A DNA stretch of 64,000 nucleotides from Streptomyces hydrogenans. GTDB taxonomy: Bacteria; Actinomycetota; Actinomycetes; Streptomycetales; Streptomycetaceae. The stretch lies in the NCBI RefSeq assembly GCF_014656075.1, contig NZ_BNBS01000002.1:62001-126000 (forward strand). The letters are read 5' to 3'. Positions 27,753 through 36,426 of this stretch are shown here, piece by piece. The position numbers and the translations under genes are program-made. Below the pieces are notes generated by a model. It was not told the DNA's origin, ran no database searches, and saw only the letters and a list, made by a program, of their open reading frames with translations. Positions within the stretch are counted from its first letter, which is position 1. Every line of letters begins with the position of its first letter.

Positions 27753-28672
27753 ACACGACCGACAAGGCCGACACCGCACAGCATCCGGACGTCTCGGAGA
27801 TCTCCGACCTGACCGAGGGCCTGCTCTCCCCGAGCCGGTCCGCGACGGTCCGACGGCACCTCGACGGCTGCGCCCTCTGCGCGGACGTCCGCAGCTCCCT
27901 GGAGGAGATCCGCGGCCTCCTGGGCACCCTGCCGGGCCCGCCGCGCATGCCCGCCGAGATCGCCGGCCGGATCGACGCCGCCCTCGCCGCCGAGGCGCTC
28001 CTCGACGCCACCGCGCCCGAATCGACCCGGCCTGTTTCACGTGAAACCACGGCCCCGGCGGACGCTGTTTCACGTGAAACAGCCTCCCCGGCCGCCGCCA
28101 CCCGTCCCTCCTCCGCGCGCCCCCCGGCTCCCCGGGCGGCCACCGGCCCCGGGCGGGGCCGCACCCGCCACCGTCGGCGGATCGCCGTGCTCTCGGGCAT
28201 CGCAGGGTCGCTGGTCGCCGCCGTCTGCGCGTACAGCCTCTACGCGCTCTCCCAGAACGGCGCGGACACCCACGGCGTCGCCTCCGACACGTCCGCCGCC
28301 GCGCCCCTGAGCACCTTCTCCGGGGAAGCGGTCGAGGACAGGGTCGAGAGCCTGCTCGGCGGCGGGGACCCCGCCGTCCGCGCGCCGAAGGCGGACCGGC
28401 CCGAGTCGCTCGCGGCCCAGGAGTCGGGGAACGTCGGCACCGCCCAGCGGAACAGCGACGGCGCCCTCCCGCCGTGCGTCCTCGCGGGCACCGGGCGCCA
28501 GGACACCGTCCTCGCCTCCGAGCGCGGCGAGTACGAGGGCACCTCCGCCTATCTCCTCGTCCTCCCGGACCGGGCCGACGGCGACCGCGTGCAGGCGTAC
28601 GTCGTCGACGCCGACTGCACCGGGAACACGCCGGGGAAGCTGCTCCGGACGGCCTCCTACCCGAAGCCCTGA
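27749..28672 (+). CDS. rsmA: Anti-sigma factor RsmA (membrane-anchored)
   Basis: A 307-residue anti-sigma factor. The N-terminal anti-sigma domain carries H37-x3-C41-x2-C44; in S. coelicolor RsmA has been reported to hold a [2Fe-2S] cluster rather than zinc (family knowledge). A linker follows, then one membrane helix (about 145-167) and an exported C-terminal domain. It should hold SigM inactive at the membrane. The linker encodes V-S-R-E-T twice (96-100 and 107-111), each produced by an exact parS site in the DNA. The GTG at 27749 overlaps the sigM stop by four bases. Confidence 0.9.
   Translation: MNTTDKADTAQHPDVSEISDLTEGLLSPSRSATVRRHLDGCALCADVRSSLEEIRGLLGTLPGPPRMPAEIAGRIDAALAAEALLDATAPESTRPVSRETTAPADAVSRETASPAAATRPSSARPPAPRAATGPGRGRTRHRRRIAVLSGIAGSLVAAVCAYSLYALSQNGADTHGVASDTSAAAPLSTFSGEAVEDRVESLLGGGDPAVRAPKADRPESLAAQESGNVGTAQRNSDGALPPCVLAGTGRQDTVLASERGEYEGTSAYLLVLPDRADGDRVQAYVVDADCTGNTPGKLLRTASYPKP
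28034..28047. other. parS: parS centromere site 7 (inside rsmA)
   Basis: Exact GTTTCACGTGAAAC within the rsmA linker, read in frame as V-S-R-E-T; 33 bp from site 8. Confidence 0.92.
28067..28080. other. parS: parS centromere site 8 (inside rsmA)
   Basis: Second exact copy in the same coding linker, also read as V-S-R-E-T. Confidence 0.92.
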
Positions 28673-28734
28673 GCGCTTCCGCGTCCCGCCTCCGTCTCAC
28701 GGTTCGTCTCACGCACGCGCCGCGCGGCGCCCTC

Positions 28735-28761
28735 GGGAATGCTCGCCCCTTAGGATCCGTT
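28735..28761 (+). promoter_or_regulatory. SigR-type promoter of trxBA
   Basis: GGGAAT at 28735-28740 and GTT at 28759-28761 are separated by exactly 18 bp, the consensus of the thiol-stress sigma factor SigR. Streptomyces trxBA is a known SigR target. It lies 72 bases before the trxB start. Confidence 0.85.
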
Positions 28762-28832
28762 GGGTGGGGTGAGAGTGACCGAGACACCGCCCCGTAGGCA
28801 GTAGGCAGTCCGCAGAGACGAGGAAGAAACCC

Positions 28833-29798
28833 GTGAGCGACGTCCGTAACGTGATCATCATCGGCTCCGGGCCCGCGGGTTACACCGCCGCGCTCTACAC
28901 GGCCCGAGCGTCGCTGAACCCGCTGGTCTTCGAAGGCGCCGTCACCGCCGGTGGCGCCCTGATGAACACCACCGAGGTCGAGAACTTCCCCGGCTTCCGT
29001 GACGGCATCATGGGCCCGGACCTCATGGACAACATGCGGGCCCAGGCCGAGCGCTTCGGCGCCGAGCTCGTCCCGGACGACATCGTCGCCGTGGACCTCA
29101 CCGGTGAGATCAAGACCGTCACGGACACCGCCGGCACCGTGCACCGCGCCAAGGCCGTCATCGTCACCACCGGCTCGCAGCACCGCAAGCTCGGCCTGCC
29201 GAACGAGGACACTCTCTCCGGCCGCGGCGTCTCCTGGTGCGCGACCTGCGACGGCTTCTTCTTCAAGGACCAGGACATCGCCGTCGTCGGCGGCGGCGAC
29301 ACCGCGATCGAGGAGGCGACCTTCCTCTCGCGCTTCGCCAAGTCGGTGACCATCGTCCACCGCCGTGACACCCTGCGTGCCTCCAAGGCCATGCAGGAGC
29401 GCGCCTTCGCCGACCCGAAGATCAAGTTCGCCTGGGACAACGAGGTGGCCGAGATCCACGGCGACCAGAAGCTCTCCGGTCTGACCCTGCGCAACACCAA
29501 GACCGGCGAGACCAGCGAGCTGCCGGTGACCGGTCTCTTCATCGCCGTGGGCCACGACCCGCGGACCGAGCTGTTCAAGGGCCAGCTGGAGCTCGACGCG
29601 GAGGGCTACCTCAAGGTCGCCGCCCCGTCGACCCGCACCAACCTCACGGGCGTCTTCGGCGCCGGTGACGTCGTCGACCACACCTACCGCCAGGCCATCA
29701 CGGCCGCCGGTACCGGCTGCTCCGCCGCGCTCGACGCCGAGCGCTTCCTGGCCGCCCTCGCCGACAGCGAGAAGCTGGCCGAGACCCCCGCGGTCTGA
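28833..29798 (+). CDS. trxB: Thioredoxin-disulfide reductase
   Basis: A 321-residue FAD/NADPH enzyme that reduces thioredoxin. The FAD-binding GSGPAG is at 11-16, the redox pair is C136-A-T-C139, the NADPH-binding GGGDTA is at 153-158, and the C-terminal [31 protein letters not shown] binds flavin. The GTG at 28833 follows AGGAAG. It has its own SigR-type promoter and is followed after 46 bases by trxA, forming a thiol-disulfide homeostasis operon. rsmA lies upstream but the SigR promoter separates the units. Confidence 0.97.
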   Translation: MSDVRNVIIIGSGPAGYTAALYTARASLNPLVFEGAVTAGGALMNTTEVENFPGFRDGIMGPDLMDNMRAQAERFGAELVPDDIVAVDLTGEIKTVTDTAGTVHRAKAVIVTTGSQHRKLGLPNEDTLSGRGVSWCATCDGFFFKDQDIAVVGGGDTAIEEATFLSRFAKSVTIVHRRDTLRASKAMQERAFADPKIKFAWDNEVAEIHGDQKLSGLTLRNTKTGETSELPVTGLFIAVGHDPRTELFKGQLELDAEGYLKVAAPSTRTNLTGVFGAGDVVDHTYRQAITAAGTGCSAALDAERFLAALADSEKLAETPAV

Positions 29799-29844
29799 CC
29801 CGAACTCCCTTCACCCCACACCCCGCGAAGTTAAGGAGGCCGCC

Positions 29845-30177
29845 GTGGCCGGCGCCCTGAAGAACGTGACCGACGCTTCCTTCGAAGAGGACGTCCTCAA
29901 GAGCGACAAGCCCGTCCTGGTGGACTTCTGGGCTGCCTGGTGCGGCCCGTGCCGTCAGATCGCCCCGTCGCTGGAGGCCATCGCCGCCGAGCACGGCGAG
30001 ATCGAGATCGTGAAGCTCAACATCGACGAGAACCCGGCCACGGCCGCCAAGTACGGCGTCATGTCCATCCCGACGCTGAACGTGTACCAGGGCGGCGAGG
30101 TCGTGAAGACCATCGTCGGCGCCAAGCCGAAGGCGGCCATCCTGCGCGACCTGGAGCCCTTCGTCGCGGCGAAGTGA
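29845..30177 (+). CDS. trxA: Thioredoxin
   Basis: A 110-residue thioredoxin with active site W32-C33-G-P-C36 in [19 protein letters not shown] and the cis-proline loop [13 protein letters not shown]. It is the electron acceptor of TrxB and reduces cytoplasmic disulfides. The GTG at 29845 is preceded by AAGGAGG. It is cotranscribed with trxB; a strong terminator partly overlapping a parS site follows the stop. Confidence 0.96.
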   Translation: MAGALKNVTDASFEEDVLKSDKPVLVDFWAAWCGPCRQIAPSLEAIAAEHGEIEIVKLNIDENPATAAKYGVMSIPTLNVYQGGEVVKTIVGAKPKAAILRDLEPFVAAK

Positions 30178-30185
30178 CCCACGCT

Positions 30186-30199
30186 GTTTCACGTGAAAC
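30186..30199. other. parS: parS centromere site 9
   Basis: Exact GTTTCACGTGAAAC nine bases past the trxA stop; its last three bases form the foot of the trxA terminator stem. Confidence 0.92.
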
Positions 30200-30229
30200 G
30201 GCCCGCCCCTTTCCGGGGCGGGCCGTTTT
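30197..30229 (+). terminator. Rho-independent terminator of trxBA
   Basis: A perfect 13-bp stem (30197-30209 with 30215-30227), five-base loop and a T4 tail: the best classical terminator in the window. It faces the convergent acetyltransferase gene. Confidence 0.9.
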
Positions 30230-30268
30230 CGCGTGGGGGGCGCTCCTGGTTCACGAAGCGCTCCGGGT

Positions 30269-30886
30269 TCACAGCGGCCGGAGCGCCGGCTCCTTCTGCA
30301 CCGCGCCGAGCAGCCGGTCCAGGGCCAGCTCGACGTCCTCCTTCCAGGAGAGCGTCGTCCTCAGTTCCAGCCGGAGCCGGGGAAACGCGGGGTGCGGCCG
30401 TACCGTCTTGAAGCCGACCGCCAGCAGGTGGTCGGCCGGCAGCACACAGGCCGGTTCCTTCCAGCGGGCGTCCCCGAACGCCTCGATCGCCTTGAACCCC
30501 CGCCGCAGCACGTCCTTGGCGACCGTCTGCACCATCACCCGGCCCAGCCCCTGACCCTGGTACTCCGGCATGATCCAGGCCGTCATCAGCTGGACGGCAT
30601 CGGCCGCCACGGGGCTCGTGGGGAAGGCCGTCGACCGGGGCACATAGGCCGGGGGAGCGTAGAGGACGTATCCGACCGGGACCTCGTCCACATAGACGAC
30701 CCGGCCGCAGGAGCCCCACTCCAGCAGGACGGCGGAGATCCACGCCTCCTTCTCCGCCTCCGCGCGGCCCGCCTTCACCGCGGCCTCGCCGCTCACGGGA
30801 TCGAGCTCCCAGAAGACGCAGGAGCGGCAGCGCTTAGGGAGGTGCGGAAGATTGTCCAGCGTGAGCGGTACGAGCCGACGCCCCAC
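30269..30886 (-). CDS. GNAT-family acetyltransferase
   Basis: A 205-residue GNAT protein found beside parB in Streptomyces. The acetyl-CoA site is seen in MTAWIMPEYQGQGLGRVMVQTVAKDVLRRG. Near the N terminus C20-x2-C23 in KRCRSCVFWE is a possible small metal or redox site. The substrate is unknown. The GTG at 30884-30886 is chosen because GAGGGG precedes it by six bases; reading further upstream adds a region without conservation features. It follows parB on the same strand after a hairpin, so it is probably a separate unit or read-through gene. Confidence 0.82.
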   Translation of the reverse strand: MGRRLVPLTLDNLPHLPKRCRSCVFWELDPVSGEAAVKAGRAEAEKEAWISAVLLEWGSCGRVVYVDEVPVGYVLYAPPAYVPRSTAFPTSPVAADAVQLMTAWIMPEYQGQGLGRVMVQTVAKDVLRRGFKAIEAFGDARWKEPACVLPADHLLAVGFKTVRPHPAFPRLRLELRTTLSWKEDVELALDRLLGAVQKEPALRPL

Positions 30887-30989
30887 AGCTGCCCCTCGCT
30901 TCCCTGGCCGCCGGGCGGCCACCGAGCACGGATACGGCTCTCGGAATCGTATCCATCGGACTTTCGGGGCGACACCGCACACAGGCAAA

Positions 30990-31031
30990 GGGCGGGGAGC
31001 CTCCCGGTGACACCCGGAACGCTCCCCGCCC
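30990..31031 (-). terminator. Terminator after parB
   Basis: GGGCGGGGAGC at 30990-31000 pairs with its exact inverse at 31021-31031; the 20-base loop itself contains a shorter hairpin. It lies about 20 bases past the parB stop. Confidence 0.7.
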
Positions 31032-31051
31032 TGGGGACTGCGAGGGAGGGC

Positions 31052-32107
31052 CTACTCCTCGCCGTACTCCCCCTCCTGGTCGGCCTTCAGCTGGTCCATG
31101 ACCTTGTTCTCGCCGGGGGCCAGCGTCGACAGGATCCGGTCGAGGTCCTCCACCGAGGCGAACTCGACGACGATCTTGCCCTTCTGCTGTCCCAGGTCGA
31201 CCTTCACCCGGGTCTCGAAGCGGTCCGACAGACGGGTGGCCAGGTCGGAGAAGACCGGCGAGACCCGGGCCCCCGCACGGGGCTTCTTCGCCTTGGTGAC
31301 CGCGGGCTCCTCGAAGCTCATCACCCGCACGATCTCCTCGACCGTGCGCACCGAGAGGCCCTCGGCGACGATCCGCTGCGCCAGCTGGTCCTGGGCCTCC
31401 GGGTCCTCCACGCCGAGCAGGGCGCGGGCGTGACCGGCGGAGAGCACCCCGGCGGCGACCCGACGCTGGACGGCCGAGGAGAGCCGCAGCAGTCGCAGGG
31501 TGTTGGAGACCTGCGAGCGCGAGCGCCCGATCCGGTCGGCGAGCTGGTCGTGGGTGCAGCTGAAGTCGGTGAGCAGCTGCTCGTAGGCGGCGGCTTCCTC
31601 CAGCGGGTTCAGCTGGGCCCGGTGCAGGTTCTCCAGGAGGGCGTCCAGGAGCATCTTGTCGTCGTCGGTGTCCCGGACGATCGCGGGGATGGTCTGCAGG
31701 CCGGCCTCGTCGGAGGCCCGCCAGCGCCGCTCACCCATGATCAGCTCGTAGCGCCCGCCGTCGATCTTGCGGACGACCACGGGCTGGAGGAGGCCGACCT
31801 CGTTGATGGAGGTGACCAGCTCGGCGAGGGCGTCCTCGTCGAAGACCTTCCTCGGCTGGTGCTGGTTGGGGGTGATGTCACCGATCGGGATCTCGGTGAA
31901 GTACGCCCCGGCTACCAGCGCCGGCTCGGGCTCCACCGGTGCCGCCATCTTCTCGGCCTGCGGGGTGCTCTGGGGGAACAGGCGTGCCGCGCCGCTCCCG
32001 GGGAGCGTGGAGACGGCGCCGGTCTCCGGCGCCTGCTGGTCCTGGGGGGCACCGGCGAACAGCGCGCCGAGCCCCCGCGGCCCCAGTCCCCTACGTCGGT
32101 CGCTCAC
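31052..32107 (-). CDS. parB: Chromosome partitioning protein ParB
   Basis: A 351-residue CTP-dependent clamp that loads at parS and spreads to build the segrosome. GERRWRA at 125-131 and ENLHRAQLNP at 159-168 are the conserved CTP-binding boxes; the helix-turn-helix lies about 184-208 (CTHDQLADRIGRSRSQVSNTLRLLRLS); a C-terminal dimerisation domain ends the protein. In Streptomyces it organises the origin region and helps segregate chromosomes into spores. The GTG overlaps the parA stop by four bases. Eleven of its likely target sites are in this window. Confidence 0.97.
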   Translation of the reverse strand: MSDRRRGLGPRGLGALFAGAPQDQQAPETGAVSTLPGSGAARLFPQSTPQAEKMAAPVEPEPALVAGAYFTEIPIGDITPNQHQPRKVFDEDALAELVTSINEVGLLQPVVVRKIDGGRYELIMGERRWRASDEAGLQTIPAIVRDTDDDKMLLDALLENLHRAQLNPLEEAAAYEQLLTDFSCTHDQLADRIGRSRSQVSNTLRLLRLSSAVQRRVAAGVLSAGHARALLGVEDPEAQDQLAQRIVAEGLSVRTVEEIVRVMSFEEPAVTKAKKPRAGARVSPVFSDLATRLSDRFETRVKVDLGQQKGKIVVEFASVEDLDRILSTLAPGENKVMDQLKADQEGEYGEE

Positions 32108-33183
32108 TGAAGTTCCTCCGCCATGCTGTGCTGGTTGTTCTGGTGCCCCACGCGGCCGTGCTGCTGGGGCTCGTAGTGGACGGCGACGCCCCGGAAGGCG
32201 ATCTCGCGCGCCGCTTCGATGTACGACAGGGCGCCGCTGGAGCCCGGGTCGTAGGTGATCACGGTCTGGCCGTAGCTGGGGGCCTCGGAGATGCGGACGG
32301 ACCGCGGGATGCTGGTCCTGAGCACCTCCTTCCCGAAGTGGGTGCGGACTTCCTCGGCGACCTGGGAGGCGAGCCGGGTCCGGCCGTCGTACATGGTCAG
32401 CAGGATCGTCGAGACGTGGAGCGTCTGGTTGAGGTGCCCGCGGACCAGGTCGACGTTCTTCAGGAGCTGTCCGAGGCCCTCCAGCGCGTAGTACTCGCAC
32501 TGGATCGGGATGAGCACCTCGGCGCCGGCCACCAGGGCGTTCACCGAGAGCAGGCCGAGGGACGGCGGGCAGTCGATCAGGATGTAGTCGAGCGGCTGCT
32601 CGTACGCCTGGATGGCCCGCTGGAGCCGACTCTCGCGTGCCACCATCGACACCAGCTCGATCTCCGCGCCGGCGAGGTCGATCGTGGCCGGGGCGCAGAA
32701 GAGACCCTCGACGTCCAGGACCGGCTGGACCACCTCGGAGAGCGGTCTGCTGTCGACGAGGACGTCGTAGATCGAGGGGACGTCGGCGTGGTGGTCGATG
32801 CCCAGGGCCGTGGAGGCGTTGCCCTGCGGGTCCAGGTCGATGACGAGGACGCGGGCGCCGTGCAGGGCCAGGGAGGCGGCCAGGTTGACGGTCGTGGTCG
32901 TCTTGCCCACTCCGCCCTTCTGGTTGGCCACCACCATGATCCGGGTCTGCTCGGGACGGGGCAGTCCCTCCCCGGCGCGACCCAGCGCCTCTACGGCCAG
33001 CTGTGCAGCACGGCCAATCGGGGTGTCGTCCATCGGGGGCAGCGTTTCACGTGAAACATCTTCCCCAGCCGATTCGGTTCGGGGACCGGGGACCGGATCG
33101 GTCATCGGTCCCGCGATGTTGGCGTCGGACCGCAAGGATTCACTCTCCTCGGCATCAAGCTCGCGATGGGAAGAGCCTGCCAT
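32104..33183 (-). CDS. parA: Chromosome partitioning ATPase ParA
   Basis: A 359-residue ParA/Soj ATPase. The deviant Walker A KGGVGKTTT is at 89-97, followed by LVIDLDPQGNASTALGI and ILIDCPPSLGLLSVNAL. ParA drives segregation of ParB-parS complexes and in Streptomyces also acts at the hyphal tip. Residues 43-47 (V-S-R-E-T) are encoded by a parS site inside the gene, in the poorly conserved leader. The ATG at 33181-33183 is the best fit; an ATG at 33105 would remove 26 residues. The 238-bp upstream gap holds another parS. parB overlaps the 3' end. Confidence 0.94.
   Translation of the reverse strand: MAGSSHRELDAEESESLRSDANIAGPMTDPVPGPRTESAGEDVSRETLPPMDDTPIGRAAQLAVEALGRAGEGLPRPEQTRIMVVANQKGGVGKTTTTVNLAASLALHGARVLVIDLDPQGNASTALGIDHHADVPSIYDVLVDSRPLSEVVQPVLDVEGLFCAPATIDLAGAEIELVSMVARESRLQRAIQAYEQPLDYILIDCPPSLGLLSVNALVAGAEVLIPIQCEYYALEGLGQLLKNVDLVRGHLNQTLHVSTILLTMYDGRTRLASQVAEEVRTHFGKEVLRTSIPRSVRISEAPSYGQTVITYDPGSSGALSYIEAAREIAFRGVAVHYEPQQHGRVGHQNNQHSMAEELQ
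33044..33057. other. parS: parS centromere site 10 (inside parA)
   Basis: Exact GTTTCACGTGAAAC within the parA leader codons 43-47. Confidence 0.92.
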
Positions 33184-33344
33184 GCCTTCGGGGTCCTGAA
33201 CCAGCGAGGTCGGTGTATCTGTGGGTGAATCCACCTCGGTGGAAAACTCCGTAACCCTCGCGGGTGGCTTCACACGGGGTCTGCGGTCCCGGGGGGTGGC
33301 GGCCGCGCGCCCGCGGCTGATGATCCCCTGGAGCAGTGAGCGAC

Positions 33345-33358
33345 GTTTCACGTGAAAC
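33345..33358. other. parS: parS centromere site 11 (upstream of parA)
   Basis: Exact GTTTCACGTGAAAC in the gap between rsmG and parA, 160 bases ahead of the parA start. ParB bound here could affect parAB transcription. This is the site nearest to oriC in the window. Confidence 0.92.
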
Positions 33359-33421
33359 ACGATGCCCCTGCGGCCCTGCCGGGACCGTTCGACACTCCGT
33401 GAAAGCGGACGAATGCGACGC

Positions 33422-34138
33422 TCAGCGGCGCCGGCGGGTCTTGCTCGTCCGTGCGGCCTTGGCCCGCTTGGCGGCGAAGCGCACCCCGCCGGGGCTCTCA
33501 CCGACCTCGACCCGGACCACCGTGGACATCGGATCGACGATTCCCTCGCCGACCTGGAGCACCGAGGTCTCCACCACGCCGAGCTTGGCGAGCGCCGAAC
33601 GCGCCCCGTCCAGCTCCTCCTCCGCGGTGTCGCCCTTCAGCAGCAGCATCTCGCCGTAGGGGCGGAGCAGCGGAACGCCCCAGCCGGCCAGCCGGTCCAG
33701 GGGCGCCACGGCACGGGCGGTCACGACGTGGACCGGCGGGAACTTGCCGAGCATCTCCTCGGCCCTGCCCCGTACGACGGTCACGTGGTCGAGACCGAGC
33801 AGCTCCACGACCTCCAGGAGGAAGTTCGTGCGGCGCAGCAGCGGCTCCAGGAGCGTGATCTTCAGATCGGGCCGCACCAGCGCCAGCGGGATGCCGGGAA
33901 GACCGGCGCCGGAGCCGACGTCGCAGACCGTGACGCCCTCGGGAACGACCTCCGAGAGGACGGCGCAGTTCAGGATGTGGCGCTCCCAGAGCCGCGGAAC
34001 CTCACGGGGGCCGATGAGCCCCCGCTTCACACCGGCGTCCGCGAGCAGCTCCGCGTACCGCACGGCCTCGGGGAAGTACTCGCCGAAGACTTTCCGCGCC
34101 TGTTCGGGCGCCTCGGGGAGCTCCGCTTCCTCCGTCAC
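33422..34138 (-). CDS. rsmG: 16S rRNA (guanine-N7) methyltransferase RsmG
   Basis: A 238-residue SAM-dependent methyltransferase (formerly GidB) that modifies G527 (E. coli numbering) of 16S rRNA; its loss gives low-level streptomycin resistance and, in Streptomyces, antibiotic overproduction. The RHILNCAVLSEVVPEGVTVCDVGSGAGLPGIPLAL block holds the SAM-binding motif, with DLKITLLEPLLRRTNFL following. The tail is Arg/Lys-rich (KRAKAARTSKTRRRR). The GTG at 34136-34138 has GAAGGA ahead. It lies 126 bases after jag across a hairpin. Confidence 0.96.
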   Translation of the reverse strand: MTEEAELPEAPEQARKVFGEYFPEAVRYAELLADAGVKRGLIGPREVPRLWERHILNCAVLSEVVPEGVTVCDVGSGAGLPGIPLALVRPDLKITLLEPLLRRTNFLLEVVELLGLDHVTVVRGRAEEMLGKFPPVHVVTARAVAPLDRLAGWGVPLLRPYGEMLLLKGDTAEEELDGARSALAKLGVVETSVLQVGEGIVDPMSTVVRVEVGESPGGVRFAAKRAKAARTSKTRRRR

Positions 34139-34221
34139 GGGGACCGTCCTTCCGTACCGCACGCGTACCGCGCGAGCGCACTGTGGTGGCTGAGTGGCTG
34201 AACTATCAGGCTGACAAAGAT

Positions 34222-34249
34222 CGGCCCCGTCTGCGAACAGACGGGGCCG
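34222..34249 (-). terminator. Terminator between jag and rsmG
   Basis: A perfect 12-bp stem (34222-34233 with 34238-34249) closed by a CGAA/TTCG tetraloop, 15 bases past the jag stop. Confidence 0.8.
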
Positions 34250-34264
34250 ACGCGAGGGGAGGGG

Positions 34265-34774
34265 TCAGGCAGGGAGGACGACGACGAAGCGCTGCGGCTC
34301 CTCGCCCTCGGACTCGCTGCGCAGACCGGCGGCGGCGACCGCGTCGTGCACGACCTTGCGCTCGAACGGGGTCATCGGGTCCAGCTTGACCGGCTGACCG
34401 GAGGACTTGACCTCGTCCGCGGCCTTGGCGCCGATCTGGGCCAGCTCCGTGCGCTTCTGCGCGCGGAAGCCGGCGATGTCGAGCATCAGGCGGCTGCGGT
34501 CGCCGGTCTCCCGGTGCACGGCCAGGCGGGTCAGCTCCTGGAGCGCCTCCAGCACCTCGCCGTCGCGGCCCACGAGCTTCTGCAGGTCGCGGCCGCCGGA
34601 GTCGCTGACGATCGAGACCGCGGCCCGGTCGGCCTCGACGTCCATGTCGATGTCGCCGTCGAGGTCGGCGATGTCGAGCAGGCCCTCAAGGTAGTCGGCC
34701 GCGATCTCACCCTCCTGCTCCAGGCGGGTCAGGGTGTCGCCACCCTCGGCGGCGGAGGTGGTGCCTTCCGTCAC
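34265..34774 (-). CDS. jag: Jag/KhpB-type RNA-binding protein (KH and R3H domains)
   Basis: A 169-residue protein with an acidic N terminus, a KH domain (IVSDSGGRDLQKLVGRDGEVLEALQELTRLAV) and a C-terminal R3H domain (SRLMLDIAGFRAQKRTEL...KLDPMTPFERKVVHDAVAAAGLRSESEG). The Jag-N domain of firmicutes is absent, as usual in actinobacteria. It binds single-stranded RNA and in other bacteria influences division and envelope growth. It is 29 bases after yidC in the rpmH operon. The GTG at 34772-34774 has AAGGAGA upstream. Confidence 0.94.
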   Translation of the reverse strand: MTEGTTSAAEGGDTLTRLEQEGEIAADYLEGLLDIADLDGDIDMDVEADRAAVSIVSDSGGRDLQKLVGRDGEVLEALQELTRLAVHRETGDRSRLMLDIAGFRAQKRTELAQIGAKAADEVKSSGQPVKLDPMTPFERKVVHDAVAAAGLRSESEGEEPQRFVVVLPA

Positions 34775-34803
34775 GGACGGTCTCCTTCTAGCTACGGGGA
34801 CGC

Positions 34804-36096
34804 TTACTTCTTGGAGGACGGGTGCTTGGGCCGCTGCTGGCCCTTGCGCTGACGGGAGCCGCCGGAGTTGGCGCGGCTGCGTCCGCCCTGCGGGCCGCCC
34901 TTGGCGGGCGTCTCGGGCTTCTTCTCCAGCGAGGTCTTCGGCTCGGTGTCCTGGGCGGCCTCGCCCGCGGACTCCTCGGCCGTCTCCTCGACGGTCTCGT
35001 CGTCGCTCTTGGCCTGGTGTCCGCCGGACTGGCGCTGGGCCTTCGACTGGCGCTTGGGCTGCTGCCGCTTGGGGGCGGCGGTGCCCTCGGCCTCGGCCAC
35101 GGCGGCGTCGCTCTTCACCACGGTGCCGTCGGCCTGGGCGGCGAAGCCGGCCTTGGCGAGACCGCCGATGAAGCGGCGCTCGTTCTCGTTGCGGTCGGAG
35201 CCCTTGGCGACGATCGCCTTGACGACGGCCTTGTGGCGCCGGCTGCGGATCTCACCGTGCTGAGTGACGCTCTTCAGCAGGCGCTGGAGGTAGGAGTCCT
35301 GCGCCTTGCTGCCCGGGGTCGGGTTCTGGTTGATCACGTACATCTGCTGGCCCATGGTCCACACGTTGGTGGTCAGCCAGTAGACGAGGACACCGACGGG
35401 GAAGTTGATGCCCATGACGGCGAAGATCACCGGGAAGATGTACATGAGCATCTTCTGCTGCTGCATGTACGGGGTCTTCACCGAGAGGTCGACGTTCTTC
35501 ATCATCAGCTGGCGCTGGGTGAAGAACTGCGAGGCCGACATCATGATGATCATGACCGCGGTGACGATGCGGACCGAGGTCAGCGAGGCGTCGAGAGCGG
35601 CCACCTCGGCGGCGCTGTCGGTGAACTTCGAGGCGAGCGGGGCGCCGAAGATGTGCGCCTTACGGGCACTCTCCAGCAGCGGCTGGTCGATGACGCCGAT
35701 GACCTTGCCCGACGCGATGTTGGACAGCACGTGGTACAGGGCGAAGAAGAACGGCGACTGGGCGAGGATGGGAAGGCACGAGGAGAGCGGGTTGGTGCCC
35801 GTCTCCTTGTACAGCTTCATCATCTCTTCGGACTGACGCTGCTTGTCGCTCTTGTAGCGCTCCTGGATCGCCTTCATCTTCGGCTGGAGCGCCTGCATGT
35901 TCCGCGTCGACTTGATCTGCTTCACGAAGAGCGGGATCAGGCAGATGCGGATCAGCACCACGAGGGACACGATGGACAGACCCCAGGCCCAGCCCGTGTC
36001 GGGGCCGAAGATGGCTCCGTACAGCTTGTGGAACTGGACGATGACCCAGGAAACGGGCCAGGTGATGAAGCTGAACAGACTGGCAATCGTGTCCAC
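34804..36096 (-). CDS. yidC: Membrane protein insertase YidC
   Basis: A 430-residue Oxa1/YidC insertase. It lacks the large periplasmic domain of E. coli YidC. The core runs from [21 protein letters not shown] through [45 protein letters not shown] and [23 protein letters not shown], giving five helices with the hydrophilic groove Arg in RICLIP. About 170 C-terminal residues are basic, then acidic and Lys/Arg/Gln-rich, probably ribosome-contacting. The GTG at 36094-36096 lies three bases from the yidD stop, so the genes are coupled. Confidence 0.96.
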   Translation of the reverse strand: MDTIASLFSFITWPVSWVIVQFHKLYGAIFGPDTGWAWGLSIVSLVVLIRICLIPLFVKQIKSTRNMQALQPKMKAIQERYKSDKQRQSEEMMKLYKETGTNPLSSCLPILAQSPFFFALYHVLSNIASGKVIGVIDQPLLESARKAHIFGAPLASKFTDSAAEVAALDASLTSVRIVTAVMIIMMSASQFFTQRQLMMKNVDLSVKTPYMQQQKMLMYIFPVIFAVMGINFPVGVLVYWLTTNVWTMGQQMYVINQNPTPGSKAQDSYLQRLLKSVTQHGEIRSRRHKAVVKAIVAKGSDRNENERRFIGGLAKAGFAAQADGTVVKSDAAVAEAEGTAAPKRQQPKRQSKAQRQSGGHQAKSDDETVEETAEESAGEAAQDTEPKTSLEKKPETPAKGGPQGGRSRANSGGSRQRKGQQRPKHPSSKK

Positions 36097-36099
36097 TAA

Positions 36100-36426
36100 T
36101 CAGGCTCCTTGAGCATTGGGCGAGGTCTCTGCGGCCGGGCTCGTCTCGGCGGAGATCCCGCCCTTGTCGCCGCGCAGCGCGTTCCTGAGCATCTCGTGCC
36201 AGCGCGGACGCTTCCGCGGGGGGACATGGTCCACTCCGCCGGGCGACCACGGGTTGCACCGCAGGATGCGCCAGGCGGTCAGGGCGATGCCCTTGATCGC
36301 GCCATGCCGGTCTATGGCCGTGAATCCGTAGTGGGAACACGACGGGTAGTACCGGCAGACGTCGCCCAGGAGAGGGCTGATCGTCCACTGGTACAGCTTG
36401 ATGAGGGCGAGGAACGGGTACTTCAT
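36100..36426 (-). CDS. yidD: Membrane protein insertion efficiency factor YidD
   Basis: A 108-residue Yid[70 protein letters not shown] is the full conserved domain with its three cysteines; the last 30 residues are a variable tail. It assists YidC at the membrane. The ATG overlaps the rnpA stop as ATGA and yidC follows three bases after its stop. Confidence 0.96.
   Translation of the reverse strand: MKYPFLALIKLYQWTISPLLGDVCRYYPSCSHYGFTAIDRHGAIKGIALTAWRILRCNPWSPGGVDHVPPRKRPRWHEMLRNALRGDKGGISAETSPAAETSPNAQGA

Noticed and set aside
29665..29844. In-frame upstream extension of trxA
   Set aside because: The GTG at 29845 with AAGGAGG upstream gives the normal thioredoxin length; the extension overlaps trxB and has no thioredoxin features.
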